Shown: piece after piece, positions 34,165 through 43,835 of the stretch
How the letters are laid out: every line of letters begins with the position of its first letter
Position numbering within the stretch: the stretch's first letter is position 1
DNA from: Deltaproteobacteria bacterium
Lineage (GTDB): Bacteria; Desulfobacterota; Syntrophia; Syntrophales; UBA8958
DNA length: 56,938 bases
NCBI GenBank assembly: GCA_029561465.1
Contig: JAKQIZ010000042.1
Span: 1 to 56,938, forward strand
Direction: 5' to 3'
The notes under the pieces: generated by a model
Seen by the model: the letters and a program-made list of their open reading frames with translations, nothing else
What the model was told of the DNA's origin: nothing
Databases searched by the model: none
Made by a program: the position numbers and the translations under genes

Positions 34165-35299
34165 AAAACCGGCGAAAGCCGACGGCTTTGCGGTGCTTCT
34201 TTCTGAAGTGAAACAGCGCATCCAGCTTGCCCAGACCCGGGCCGTTCTGGCCGTCAACTCGGAGTTGGTCCGCCTGTATTGGGACATCGGTCGTATCATT
34301 GATTTGCGTCAGAAGCGCGAAGGCTGGGGTGCGGCGGTCATTCCGCGTCTTGCACAGGAACTGAAAAACGAGATGCCTGAGCTGAAGGGTTTTTCGGAGC
34401 GCAATATCGGACGGATGATTGCTTTTTATCGGGAGTATGCTGATCCGTCTGCATTTTTGCCGCAGGCTGCGGCAAAAATAAGTTCCCCGGCAAAAGTGCC
34501 GCAACCTGCGGCAAAATCGGGAAACGTGCTTCTCTGGTCAATCCCCTGGTTTCATCACGTTGTTCTGATGGAAAAGGTCAAAGACATTCCAACGCGATAC
34601 TGGTACATGGAGCAGGCCCTTACCAACGGCTGGAGCCGGAACGTTCTGACCCTGCAAATCGAGGCACAGGCTCATGCCCGGCACGGCAAGGCCCGGTCCA
34701 ATTTCGCCCTGACGCTGCCGCCGCATCAGTCCGATCTGGTGCAACAGACCCTCAAAGATCCCTATATTTTCGATTTCCTGACGTTGACGGAACCTTTTCA
34801 CGAACGTGAACTGGAAACCGAACTGGTGCGCCATCTGGAAAAGTTTTTGCTGGAACTGGGCCAGGGGTTTGCCTTTGTCGGAAGGCAATACAAGCTCGAT
34901 GTCGGAGATGAGGAGTTCTACATCGATCTGCTCTTCTACCACCTGCGCCTGCGCGCATTCGTGGTCATCGAACTTAAGAAGGGCAAATTCAAGCCGGAAT
35001 ATGCAGGCAAGCTCAACTTTTACTGCAATGTCGTCAATGACCGCCTCAAACAGCCGGCCGACCAGCCCACCATCGGCCTGATGCTCTGCCAGGAGCGCAG
35101 CCGCCTGCTGGCCGAGTATAGTTTCGTCGGGATAGACAAACCCATCGGCATTTCCACCTACAAACTCACCCGAGCCTTGCCCAGGGAACTGCGTTCCGCG
35201 CTCCCCACCGTCGAGGAGATCGAGGCGGAACTGGCAGAAGTGGTGAAGCAAAAGCCAAAGGGAACTGGCGGACGGAAAAAGAAAGGCGGTGGGGAATGA
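34154..35299 (+). CDS. DUF1016 / YhcG-like PD-(D/E)XK nuclease domain protein
   Basis: [35 protein letters not shown]..., [30 protein letters not shown]..., [56 protein letters not shown]. Confidence 0.93.
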   Translation: MGDKKPAKADGFAVLLSEVKQRIQLAQTRAVLAVNSELVRLYWDIGRIIDLRQKREGWGAAVIPRLAQELKNEMPELKGFSERNIGRMIAFYREYADPSAFLPQAAAKISSPAKVPQPAAKSGNVLLWSIPWFHHVVLMEKVKDIPTRYWYMEQALTNGWSRNVLTLQIEAQAHARHGKARSNFALTLPPHQSDLVQQTLKDPYIFDFLTLTEPFHERELETELVRHLEKFLLELGQGFAFVGRQYKLDVGDEEFYIDLLFYHLRLRAFVVIELKKGKFKPEYAGKLNFYCNVVNDRLKQPADQPTIGLMLCQERSRLLAEYSFVGIDKPIGISTYKLTRALPRELRSALPTVEEIEAELAEVVKQKPKGTGGRKKKGGGE

Positions 35300-35382
35300 T
35301 TGTCTTGATTGTGAAAAACGTGAAGGACAAGAAGCCCGATCAGATTATCCCTGCATGCGCCAAGCAAGGCGAGGCAGGCAGG

Positions 35383-35448
35383 TGGGCCAATCTGGCCTGC
35401 CTGTGCGTGCCAGCACGCAGACGGGAGGACATCGGCTATGGAGGATAG
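35383..35448 (+). repeat. Second copy of hsdM 3' end (WANL...EDIGYGG*) interrupted by a 30-bp palindromic insertion
   Basis: tgggccaatctg + gcctgcctgtgcgtgccagcacgcagacgg + gaggacatcggctatggaggatag, versus hsdM tgggccaatctg + gaggacgtcggctatgggggataa. Confidence 0.7.
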
Positions 35449-35615
35449 TGGAATGTTTTACGGTCACAGTTTGTGACCTCAAACATGGATATGGAACTTT
35501 CAATAAATCCCTGCCTTGAAATCGCAATTGGCGACATCAAGTGCATCCTGGATAATGGGTTGGCTTGGGAATTAAAGCAGTAAATCAACCGTCTGTTAAA
35601 GCTTGGGGGAAGGCG

Positions 35616-36140
35616 ATGAAGTCACTAGTACCGGTCGAGACCATCGAGAAGAAAATTCTGCTGATTCGCGACGAAAAGGTGATGCTGGATAGCTCTCTGG
35701 CAATACTTTATGGCGTTGAGACTCGCGAGATCGTACAGGCTGTGAAAAGAAACATTGGAAGATTTCCCGATGACTTCATGTTCCAGCTTACAGCCGAGGA
35801 GTTCGACCTTTTGAGATCACAGTCTGTGATCTCAAAGCCCGTTGGCCGTGGCGGCCGCCGTTACCTGCCCTACGCCTTTACCGAGCAGGGCGTGGCGATG
35901 CTCTCCAGCGTGCTGAAAAGTGAAAGGGCAATCAAGGTCAATATCGAAATCATGCGATCATTCGTCAACCTAAGGCGGATGCTTTCCTCGAATGCGGAAC
36001 TGGCCCGGAATCTGGCCGCCTTAGAGAAAAAATACGATCTTCAATTCAAGGCTGTTTTCGATGCCATCCGGCAGTTGATGGCGCCGCCTGTCAACCCAAA
36101 GCGAAAAATCGGCTTCCATGCGGATCGTATCGATAAATAA
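35616..36140 (+). CDS. ORF6N-domain (KilA-N/antirepressor-like) DNA-binding protein
   Basis: [69 protein letters not shown]...[39 protein letters not shown]. Confidence 0.93.
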   Translation: MKSLVPVETIEKKILLIRDEKVMLDSSLAILYGVETREIVQAVKRNIGRFPDDFMFQLTAEEFDLLRSQSVISKPVGRGGRRYLPYAFTEQGVAMLSSVLKSERAIKVNIEIMRSFVNLRRMLSSNAELARNLAALEKKYDLQFKAVFDAIRQLMAPPVNPKRKIGFHADRIDK

Positions 36141-36228
36141 ATGGAACGCGTCCATACCATGGATAATAGCAGACTGACTCAATAAAATATGATTGCCTAT
36201 TCTGCCGGTAGTATGGAGGACATCGGCT

Positions 36229-37407
36229 ATGGCGGGTGAGTGGGTAAATAAGACGCTTGGTGACGTATTGACGCTTCAGCGTGGCTTCGATCTGCCTGAA
36301 ACCGAACGAGAAGCAGGCATATTTCCCGTGATTGCATCGACAGGAAGGGTCGGCACGCATTCGGTCTCAATGGTAAAAGGTCCGGGTGTAGTGATTGAAC
36401 GATCCGGAAGCCTCGGCGGAGGGCAGTTCATTCAAAGTGATTTTTGGCCTCTCAATACCACGCTTAGGGTGAAGGACTTCAAAGGTAACGATGCTCGTTT
36501 TTGTTACTACCTGTTGAAGTCCCTTGATCTCGCTACCTTCAACACCGGAAGCGGAGTTCCAACGCTTAACCGTAATCACATTCATCCGCTGCCTGTCCAA
36601 GTCCCATCTGATGTCGCTGAGCAGCGCGCCATTGCCCACATCCTTGGATCGTTGGACGACAAGATTGAGTTGAACCGACGGATGAACCGGACGCTGGAGG
36701 AGATGGCGCGGGCGATCTTCAAGAGCTGGTTCGTGGATTTCGACCCCGTGCGGGCCAAGGCTGCCGGACAACAGCCCCCAGGCCTCAAACCCGAAATCGC
36801 CTCCCTTTTCCCGGACTCCTTTGAAGACTCTGAATTGGGTGAGATTCCGAGGGGGTGGCGGGTCCTTCCCATCGGCGAATTGGCAGAGGTATCTAGTGGG
36901 AAGAGACCGAATGCCCGATTTGCGGAACGAACCGATGAGGCTTCCGTGCCCCTTTGGGGTGGAAACGGTCCGATGGCTTTTGTGCGCAAGGCGTTGTTTG
37001 ACGAACCAGTTCTGCTTACGGGTCGAGTGGGCACCCTTGGGTCGGTTTTCCGCATCACTGAACCGTGTTGGCCATCGGATAACACTCTTGTCTTACAGGC
37101 CACCGAGCCATCCGTTTTTCAGTATCTGTTTCTTCAACTGCATCAGGTGAACTTCACTTCGCTTAACAGAGGGTCCACTCAACCTTTACTGACGCAGACT
37201 GACTTGAAGGCTCAACGGTTGGTAGTATCCACAAAAAGTATATTGGAGACTTTCAGCCGTATAGCTGACAGCATGTATTGTCGTTTTGATGAATCCACCG
37301 CCGAAATCCTCACCCTCGTCGCTATTCGCGACACACTGCTGCCCAAGCTCATCTCCAGCGAATTGCGGTTACCCGATGCCGAGCGAATCACCGAGAGATG
37401 TCTATGA
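36229..37407 (+). CDS. hsdS: Type I restriction-modification specificity subunit HsdS
   Basis: Two target-recognition repeats with AEQRAIAHILGSLDDKIELNRRMNRTLEEMARAIFKSWFVDFDPVRAKAAG; starts MAGEWVNKTLGDVLTLQRG at the hsdM-tail repeat. Confidence 0.94.
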   Translation: MAGEWVNKTLGDVLTLQRGFDLPETEREAGIFPVIASTGRVGTHSVSMVKGPGVVIERSGSLGGGQFIQSDFWPLNTTLRVKDFKGNDARFCYYLLKSLDLATFNTGSGVPTLNRNHIHPLPVQVPSDVAEQRAIAHILGSLDDKIELNRRMNRTLEEMARAIFKSWFVDFDPVRAKAAGQQPPGLKPEIASLFPDSFEDSELGEIPRGWRVLPIGELAEVSSGKRPNARFAERTDEASVPLWGGNGPMAFVRKALFDEPVLLTGRVGTLGSVFRITEPCWPSDNTLVLQATEPSVFQYLFLQLHQVNFTSLNRGSTQPLLTQTDLKAQRLVVSTKSILETFSRIADSMYCRFDESTAEILTLVAIRDTLLPKLISSELRLPDAERITERCL

Positions 37408-37682
37408 ACGAGAACCAGCAATTTCTGCTTTATACCGCCCCGGATGGGGCGGTTAAGGTGGAGGTGTTTTTCAAGGGCGAGACGGTGTGGCTGACGCATA
37501 AGGCCCTGGCGGAGTTGTTTGGGGTCAAGACGCCCGCGGTCAACAAGCACCTGAAAAATATCTTCGAATCCGGCGAAATGGCGGAGGATTCAGTTATATC
37601 CATTTTGGAATCAACTGCCGCTGGCGGCAAAAACTACCAGACCCGCGATTGGAGGGTAAAAAGTGAGCCCCGCATTCAGTGA
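37404..37682 (+). pseudogene. rhuM: RhuM family protein, N-terminal fragment only
   Basis: MNENQQFLLYTAPDGAVKVEVFFKGETVWLTHKALAELFGVKTPAVNKHLKNIFESGEMAEDSVISILESTAAGGKNYQT, then the frame runs into the hsdR start and terminates. Confidence 0.85.
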
Positions 37683-39337
37683 ATCTGTCATCGAGCAGGT
37701 TGCGTTGGCGTGGCTGGAGAGCCTGGGCTACCAGGTCCTGTCGGGGCTGGAGATCGCCCCCGGTGAACCTGCCGCCGAGCGTGATAACTACGGCCAGGTC
37801 GTCCTGGAATATCGGCTGCGCCAGGCGCTGGCATGGCTCAATCCGCAGGTGCCGGCGGATGCCTTGGAAGAAGCCTTCCGCAAGCTGACACGGCCGGACT
37901 CCCCGGCGCTCGTGGCGAACAACCACGCCATTCATAAGTATCTGGTCGAGGGCGTGCCGGTCGAGTATCAGCGGAAGGATGGCTCGATTGGCGGCGATCT
38001 TGTCCGCGTGTTGAATTACGACGAGCCGGAAGACAACGAATTCCTGGCAGTCAATCAGTTCACGGTGGTCGAAAATCAGATCGAACGGCGGCCGGATGTG
38101 GTGTTGTTCATCAACGGCCTGCCAATAGCGGTGATGGAACTCAAAAATGCCGCCACCGAAAATGCCACTATCTGGTCGGCCTTCAATCAGCTTCAGACCT
38201 ACAAAATGCAGATTCCGTCGCTGTTCTCATTCAACGAGGCGATGGTGATCTCTGACGGCGTGCAGTCCCGGATCGGCACGGATCGGCACGCTGACGGCTG
38301 ATCGTGAGTGGTTCATGCCATGGCGGACCATTGAAGGCGAGGATTTGGCCGATACAAAGCTGCCGCAGCTTCAAGTTATGCTTGAGGGAGTGTTTGAGAA
38401 GCGGCGGCTCCTGGACTTGATCCGGCACTTCATCGTCTTCGAGGATGTGGGCGGCGGCGTGCTGGTCAAGAAGATGGCCGAGTATCACCAGTACCACGCG
38501 GTGAATGTGGCGGTGCAGGAGACAGTTCGCGCCTGCATGACGGTGGCGGACGTGACCGGTATTCGTGATGAAGGAACCTACTTTACACGCGGCCAGCGGG
38601 ATGCGAAGCGGGGTGACCGCCGCGTCGGCGTGGTGTGGCACACGCAGGGGTCGGGCAAGAGCCTGAAGATGGCGTTCTACGCCGGACGGGTAATCCTGCA
38701 TCCGGCGATGGAGAACCCGACGCTGGTCGTGATCACCGACCGCAATGACCTGGACGACCAGCTTTACGGCACGTTCGCGCGCTGTCACGAATTGCTTCGC
38801 CAACAGCCCATGCAGGCTCAAAGCCGGGCGCATCTGCGGGAGCTTTTGACGACCGCTTCCGGTGGAGTCGTTTTCACGACGGTTCACAAGTTCTTTCCGT
38901 CCGAGGGCGAGGATCAACACCCGCTGCTGTCGGACCGGTGAAACATCGTCGTGATCGCCGACGAAGCGCATCGCAGCCAATATGACTTCATCGACGGCTT
39001 CGCTCGGCATATGCGCGAGGCGGGCCGGCGAGGCGAGAAACTGGGGCTGACGGATGATGAGGTGGCGTTCTATGATGCGCTGGAGGTCAACGATAGCGCC
39101 GTGGCCGTCCTCGGTGACGAGACGCTGCGGATGATTGCTCAAGAACTCGTCAAAGCGGTCCGGAACAGCATCACCATCGACTGGACCGTCCGGGAAAACG
39201 TCCGCGCCCAGATGCGGGTAATCATCAAGCGCATTCTTCGAAAATACGGCTATCCGCCAGATAAGCAGGCCCGCGCCACGGAGCTTGTTTTGGAACAGGC
39301 AGAAATCATCTGTAAGGATTGGTCCGAAAAGATATGA
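37663..39337 (+). pseudogene. hsdR: Type I restriction subunit HsdR, multiply disrupted
   Basis: SESVIEQVALAWLESLGYQVLSGLEIAPGE...VVLFINGLPIAVMELKNAA; tandem 10-bp duplication at 38271-38290; VVWHTQGSGKSLKMAFYAG; in-frame TGA at 38939-38941; [26 protein letters not shown] fused to the C-terminus [35 protein letters not shown]...[13 protein letters not shown]. Confidence 0.93.
38271..38290 (+). repeat. 10-bp tandem duplication gatcggcacg x2 inside hsdR
   Basis: cg|gatcggcacg|gatcggcacg|ctgacggctgatcgtgagtgg; removing one copy restores ...SRIGTLTADREWFMPWRTIEG. Confidence 0.95.
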
Positions 39338-39356
39338 CAAACGACAAAGAGGTCAA

Positions 39357-39485
39357 GACCTTTGAAAAACCCCGTTCCGGCGTCCATATTGTCATTCCCG
39401 TGAGATCGGGGATACAGTATTATCAAGAAGTTCCTGGATTCCGGATCAAGCCCAGAATGACAGAACAGGGCGTTTTTCAAAGGTC
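39357..39485. mobile_element. MITE-like element with 14-bp perfect terminal inverted repeats
   Basis: GACCTTTGAAAAAC at 39357-39370 and GTTTTTCAAAGGTC at 39472-39485; internal ATTCCGGATCAAGCCCAGAATGAC-type repeat. Confidence 0.75.
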
Positions 39486-39565
39486 TCAGGTCGTCATTGC
39501 TGACGTGTCAATAGGTCTGGATCGATTGGTCCGGGGACCGTTTGTCCTGCCGGGGCGGGACATGG

Positions 39566-39793
39566 TCATCTCCTGGTGATGAGCCAGATGATGAGGGTAA
39601 GGACAATGCTGGCGATGATGCTGGTGGTAAGGGGGAAGTAAAAGGTGAATTTTTCTCCCCGGTAGAAGATGTCTCCGGGAAGCCTGCCCAGCCAGGGAAG
39701 CTTGCCGCCGAGCATGATGAGGAGGCCTACGGCGGCGACGGCAAGGCCGACTATCAGTAATATCTTTCCTAACTGTGAGAAATCGTTCATCAT
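39566..39793 (-). CDS. DUF2905 family small membrane protein
   Basis: LGKILLIVGLAVAAVGLLIMLGGKLPWLGRLPGDIFYRGEKFTFYFPLTTSIIASIVLTLIIWLI. Confidence 0.88.
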   Translation of the reverse strand: MMNDFSQLGKILLIVGLAVAAVGLLIMLGGKLPWLGRLPGDIFYRGEKFTFYFPLTTSIIASIVLTLIIWLITRR

Positions 39794-39800
39794 GTTCTTG

Positions 39801-40745
39801 CTACAGCGCCTCCCGGTATGTGACCGTCTCGCCGGTCAGGGGAGCCGTGAACAGGTAGGCGCCGTCGTCGCCCTTGCGACCTTCCTGACCGGCAAGGGGG
39901 ATCTTGCCTTTACCGCCCGGGATGTCGAGGATCAGCCGGGGGATCAGATAGCCCGGAAGCCGGCCCGACAGCGCCCGGGAGAGCCCAATGGCCGCCTCCA
40001 GGGGAATCCGGAAGTGGGAGATCCCCGGGGCCAGATCGGGATAATGGAGATAATAGGGCAGAATCCCCGCCTCCCCAAGGGCAAGCGACAGCCCCGCCAG
40101 TTCTTCCTCCGAGTCGTTGACGCCCTTGAGCAGGACGCTCTGATTAAGCAGGAACCTTGCCCGTCGCAGCGCCGCCGCCGCCCGCAGGAATTCCGCCGTG
40201 ATCTCCAGGCGATGATTCACATGGACGACGATCGTGTCCAGTTGCGCCGCTACGGGACCGAAGCTTTCACACCGGACGGGGTCATAGACGGGATAACGGG
40301 TGTGGAGGCGGACGGAGCGCGCCCCTGCCTTCCTTACCGCGCCGATGACGGCCGTGAGGGTTTCATCGGCCAGCGACAGGGGATCGCCGCCGGAGAGGAT
40401 GACCTCATGGATTTCCCCGTGGGCGGCGAGGTAAGCGCAGGCCGCAGCCAATTCCTCCGGCGTAAGATCGGAAGAAAAACGACTCAGCCTGTCTCTTCTA
40501 AAGCAAAAGCGGCAATGGGCGGCGCAACGGTCCGTGACCAAGAGCAGGGCACGGCCGGGATAGTGGTGGATCAATCGCCCGTTGGCACCGCGCTGCCAGC
40601 GTCCATCCCCGATGGGATCCGTCCTTTCCTCCGGCCGGACCCGTCGCTCCAGCTCGGAATGGCGCACCATCCTGGCCAGGGGCCCATCGGGGCCATCGTG
40701 GTCGATCAAATTCCGATAGTAAGGGGTGATCTTTTCGACAAACAT
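39801..40745 (-). CDS. KamA/EpmB-type radical SAM aminomutase
   Basis: LLLVTDRCAAHCRFCFRRDRLSRF (CxxxCxxC), VILSGGDPLSLADETL, HVNHRLEITAEF. Confidence 0.92.
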   Translation of the reverse strand: MFVEKITPYYRNLIDHDGPDGPLARMVRHSELERRVRPEERTDPIGDGRWQRGANGRLIHHYPGRALLLVTDRCAAHCRFCFRRDRLSRFSSDLTPEELAAACAYLAAHGEIHEVILSGGDPLSLADETLTAVIGAVRKAGARSVRLHTRYPVYDPVRCESFGPVAAQLDTIVVHVNHRLEITAEFLRAAAALRRARFLLNQSVLLKGVNDSEEELAGLSLALGEAGILPYYLHYPDLAPGISHFRIPLEAAIGLSRALSGRLPGYLIPRLILDIPGGKGKIPLAGQEGRKGDDGAYLFTAPLTGETVTYREAL

Positions 40746-40773
40746 CGGTTCCGGCCGGCGCCTCCTCAAACCG

Positions 40774-42141
40774 TCAATCGGACCGGGTGTTCCCGAGCTT
40801 GCCCCGGACAAAACTGATGTGGGTACGAAGCACATAGAACTGGTCTCCGTATGCCGCCGGCACCTTCATCTTGTGGACCTCCGCTTCGATGGCGTCGATC
40901 CTTCGGCCCAGCGGGTCACGTTCCCCGGCGTCGAGCCGGCGGAGCGCATCCTGCTCCACCTGCAGGAGCTGGCGGTACCACCGGTTGATCCGCAGCTTCA
41001 TCCGCCAGTGGAACAGTGCCGGGATGCTCTTCAGGCCCGGGATGAGGATGATGACCAGGGGGACGAAAACGACGAGAATCCGGTTGATGAGGCTGGCCAG
41101 CCAAAAGGGCAGGTAGCGGTACAAAAAGGTCTTGCCGGATTTGTAGTAGCGTTTGGCGTCGTCGCTGATCGGAAGCTCGTTTTCCAGGGCGGCAGGGAAT
41201 TCCCCCCGGTTCTGGAAGAGCGCGGGGCGCCCGTGAATCTCCATGGCGGCGGCCAGGAGGAGGTCCGACAGGGCGGGGTGGAGGTTTTTACGCGCCACGA
41301 GTTCCACGGTGGGGCCGATCAGGGTTATATCCCGGGCGGGGATGTCTTTCCCGAAATTCATGGCCCCCCGGGGCATCGTGAGCTTGTGGAGATAGCCGAT
41401 CCGGCGGATATAGCCGTCGGCCTGGGTGAAATCGGCCAGGCCTATCCCCGGCGCCTGGAGCAGGGAGCGCATCGTCCCGGAGGAGGCGGCGTCGGCCATG
41501 AAAAACACGGCGTCAAGCTCCCCCTTGAGGAGCACCGCCGCCGCCTCCTCCCCTTCCCAGGCCAGGAATTCAGTGCTTCCTCCCGGTTCGATGCCGTTCA
41601 TGGCCAGGAGCTTCATGGCCAGAAGCCGGGTGCCGCTGCCCTCCCGGCCGACGGCGAGACGTTTGCCCGCAAGCTGGGAAAGCCGAGTGACCGCCCGGGG
41701 GAGGCGATGAAAGACGAGGAGTGGTTGGTAGGAGACGCTGCCCAGGGAGACCAGGTTATCGCTGTTGACACCCAAGTCCAGTCCGGCCTGGACGAAGCCG
41801 ATATCCACCTGGAAGGAGGGATCGGCGAGACGCCGGAGATTTTCCACCGCACCGGCGGAGGGCAGGATGACCAGCTTCACCCCGTCCCGGGCCAGGATAC
41901 GGGCGTATTTCTCGGCAACGGCGTGATACAGGCTTGCTTTGTCGCCGCTGGTGATAATGATGGTTTTCGGCGGCGCGGAGTGAAAGAACCACCAGCAGGC
42001 AAAAACGATCATGAGGCCGGCGACGATCGTGATCGCCAGGGCGGCCCGGCGCCCCAGACCGAAATTCTCACCTAACGCCGCGGTGGTCCTACTGAAAAAA
42101 CCATCTTGTTTCACCATTTGCACATTATGCTTCGCTTTCAT
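40774..42141 (-). CDS. TAXI family TRAP transporter solute-binding protein
   Basis: TIIITSGDKASLYHAVAEKYARILARDGVKLVILPSAGAVENLRRLADPSFQVDIGFVQAG plus C-terminal membrane segments. Confidence 0.85.
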   Translation of the reverse strand: MKAKHNVQMVKQDGFFSRTTAALGENFGLGRRAALAITIVAGLMIVFACWWFFHSAPPKTIIITSGDKASLYHAVAEKYARILARDGVKLVILPSAGAVENLRRLADPSFQVDIGFVQAGLDLGVNSDNLVSLGSVSYQPLLVFHRLPRAVTRLSQLAGKRLAVGREGSGTRLLAMKLLAMNGIEPGGSTEFLAWEGEEAAAVLLKGELDAVFFMADAASSGTMRSLLQAPGIGLADFTQADGYIRRIGYLHKLTMPRGAMNFGKDIPARDITLIGPTVELVARKNLHPALSDLLLAAAMEIHGRPALFQNRGEFPAALENELPISDDAKRYYKSGKTFLYRYLPFWLASLINRILVVFVPLVIILIPGLKSIPALFHWRMKLRINRWYRQLLQVEQDALRRLDAGERDPLGRRIDAIEAEVHKMKVPAAYGDQFYVLRTHISFVRGKLGNTRSD

Positions 42142-42530
42142 TCCGGGCGCTTTTTCCCCGGAGGGTCAGGTATGGGCGGTCCATGATGGCACCGGCCGGA
42201 TATAAAGTCAAGTATGTTCCAGATTGCCGATCCCCATCCCTGCTGATCCGCTTCGTCTTTCCCGATAGTTGATGGACGGGAAATTGTCTTTGCGGAACGT
42301 AGGGTTTATTGTATAAAATCCCGCCTGTTAGGTTAACTATTAAATAAATTCAATGCTGGACAAGTCGAAAATGGCATCCGATCATGGCCATTCCTTCCTA
42401 ACATGTCAGTAGGGCGCGGAATCTCATACCCGGGCCACGACTGCCTCCCGGGTTCCGACGGATTCAGTATCCTCCGGAGGTTATTCCACTACCTCTTTTC
42501 CGATGTGATTAAAATAAGCGTATATTTACG

Positions 42531-42566
42531 AATGTTTACACCGCCGGTGCACCGGCGGTGTTTTTT
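42531..42566 (+). repeat. Hairpin module copy 1: 24-bp perfect palindrome followed by T-run (terminator-like)
   Basis: aatgtttACACCGCCGGTGCACCGGCGGTGTtttttt; palindrome at 42538-42561. Confidence 0.8.
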
Positions 42567-42854
42567 CAGGGCAAAAAATGGCAGTCTATAGCCATAATTA
42601 TTATGATTCTGACGGGCCTCCATTTTGTTGCTGAATCAGAAAGGTCATGGGCCATTGACGCGGCTTCTCCATTTACTGACTCCGTCGCCCGGCCTGGCTT
42701 TCAAAGGAAGGTAGGAAAAAACATATAGAAAACACCTAGAAAAGGGTTGACAGGACGGACATTTTTTCTTACTTTCTTTACGCAAAACAACGGTGGGGAT
42801 ATAAAGAGCTCAGCGGCGATACGATGAAAAAAGATGATAAGAAACGAGGACGAT

Positions 42855-43658
42855 ATGACAGAGAAGAAGTTTGAAAAAGGCATATTATACCATCTTTCCA
42901 TCATTGATTTTAAAAGCGATGCCCAACAGCCGCGAAAAACTCTGGATACCGCGGCCCTCGACGAACTGACGGCCTCGATCAAGGAACACGGCATCCTGGA
43001 GCCAGTCCTGTTCAAGGAGGGGGATCAGGGCTATGTGACCGTCGTGGCGGGGGAGCGGCGGATCGAGGCCGCCAAAAAGGCCGGTCTGCTGACCATCCCG
43101 GCCCTCTACGTCGATGGCAATGCGGCGGAGATCGCCCTGGTGGAAAACATGCTCCGCCAGGACCTGACGGCGGTAGAGGAAGCGGAGGCGATGAAGCGGC
43201 TTATGGACGAAGGGGGCTACAATCAGGAACAGTTGAGCAACATCATCGGCAAGTCCCGGAGCACGATCACGGACATCATCGCCCTGACGCGCCTGCCCCA
43301 GGAGATTCGGGAGGAATGCCGGGGCGATCACAAGGTTTCCCGGGCCGTCCTCCTGGAGATAACGAGGAAGAAGCAGGACCGGGCCATGCGGACGGAATGG
43401 AACAAATACAAGGAAAAGGTGAAAAAGGAGCAGTCCGGGCCCCAGCCCCGGGTGGTGCGGGCGGTGACCCCGGAGGATATGGTAAAGCTGGTGAAGAAAA
43501 TGGAAGCAAAATTGACCGACCTCAGCGCCGATGAGTGGACTGGGGAACAGAAAGAAACTTTTAAGGAGTCCCTCGCGGGGCTGAAAGACCAGATCGAAAA
43601 CCTCCTGGCAAACCTGGAAAGGAACGATGAAAACGCTCCGAGCAAGAGATTGGCGTGA
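42855..43658 (+). CDS. ParB-like N-terminal domain protein (orphan)
   Basis: DAQQPRKTLDTAALDELTASIKEHGILEPVLF...VVAGERRIEAAKKAGLLTIPAL...ALVENMLRQDLTAVEEAEAMKRLMDEGGYNQEQLSNIIGKSRSTITDIIALTRLP. Confidence 0.92.
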   Translation: MTEKKFEKGILYHLSIIDFKSDAQQPRKTLDTAALDELTASIKEHGILEPVLFKEGDQGYVTVVAGERRIEAAKKAGLLTIPALYVDGNAAEIALVENMLRQDLTAVEEAEAMKRLMDEGGYNQEQLSNIIGKSRSTITDIIALTRLPQEIREECRGDHKVSRAVLLEITRKKQDRAMRTEWNKYKEKVKKEQSGPQPRVVRAVTPEDMVKLVKKMEAKLTDLSADEWTGEQKETFKESLAGLKDQIENLLANLERNDENAPSKRLA

Positions 43659-43720
43659 GGCGATCATGGGGTCGTCAAAGTCCGCCTTAAATTGACCAGA
43701 AAAATAGTCTTATAATATCC

Positions 43721-43757
43721 AATATTTACACCGCCGGTGCACCGGCGGAGCTTTTTG
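43721..43757 (+). repeat. Hairpin module copy 2 (direct repeat of 42531-42566)
   Basis: aatatttacaCCGCCGGTGCACCGGCGGagcttttt; 27/28 identity over the first 28 nt with copy 1. Confidence 0.8.
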
Positions 43758-43835
43758 TGGAGAAAAAACAGCCCTTGATGACCATAAATATTGTGCGTCC
43801 GGCGGGCATCCCTGCCCTGGCGAGGGAAATTCCAA

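Noticed and set aside
42420-42500. tRNA-like segment (cccgggccacgactgcctcccgggttcc...)
   Set aside because: Inverted CCCGGG arms are present but no credible cloverleaf with acceptor and T-loop GGTTCGANNCC could be drawn.
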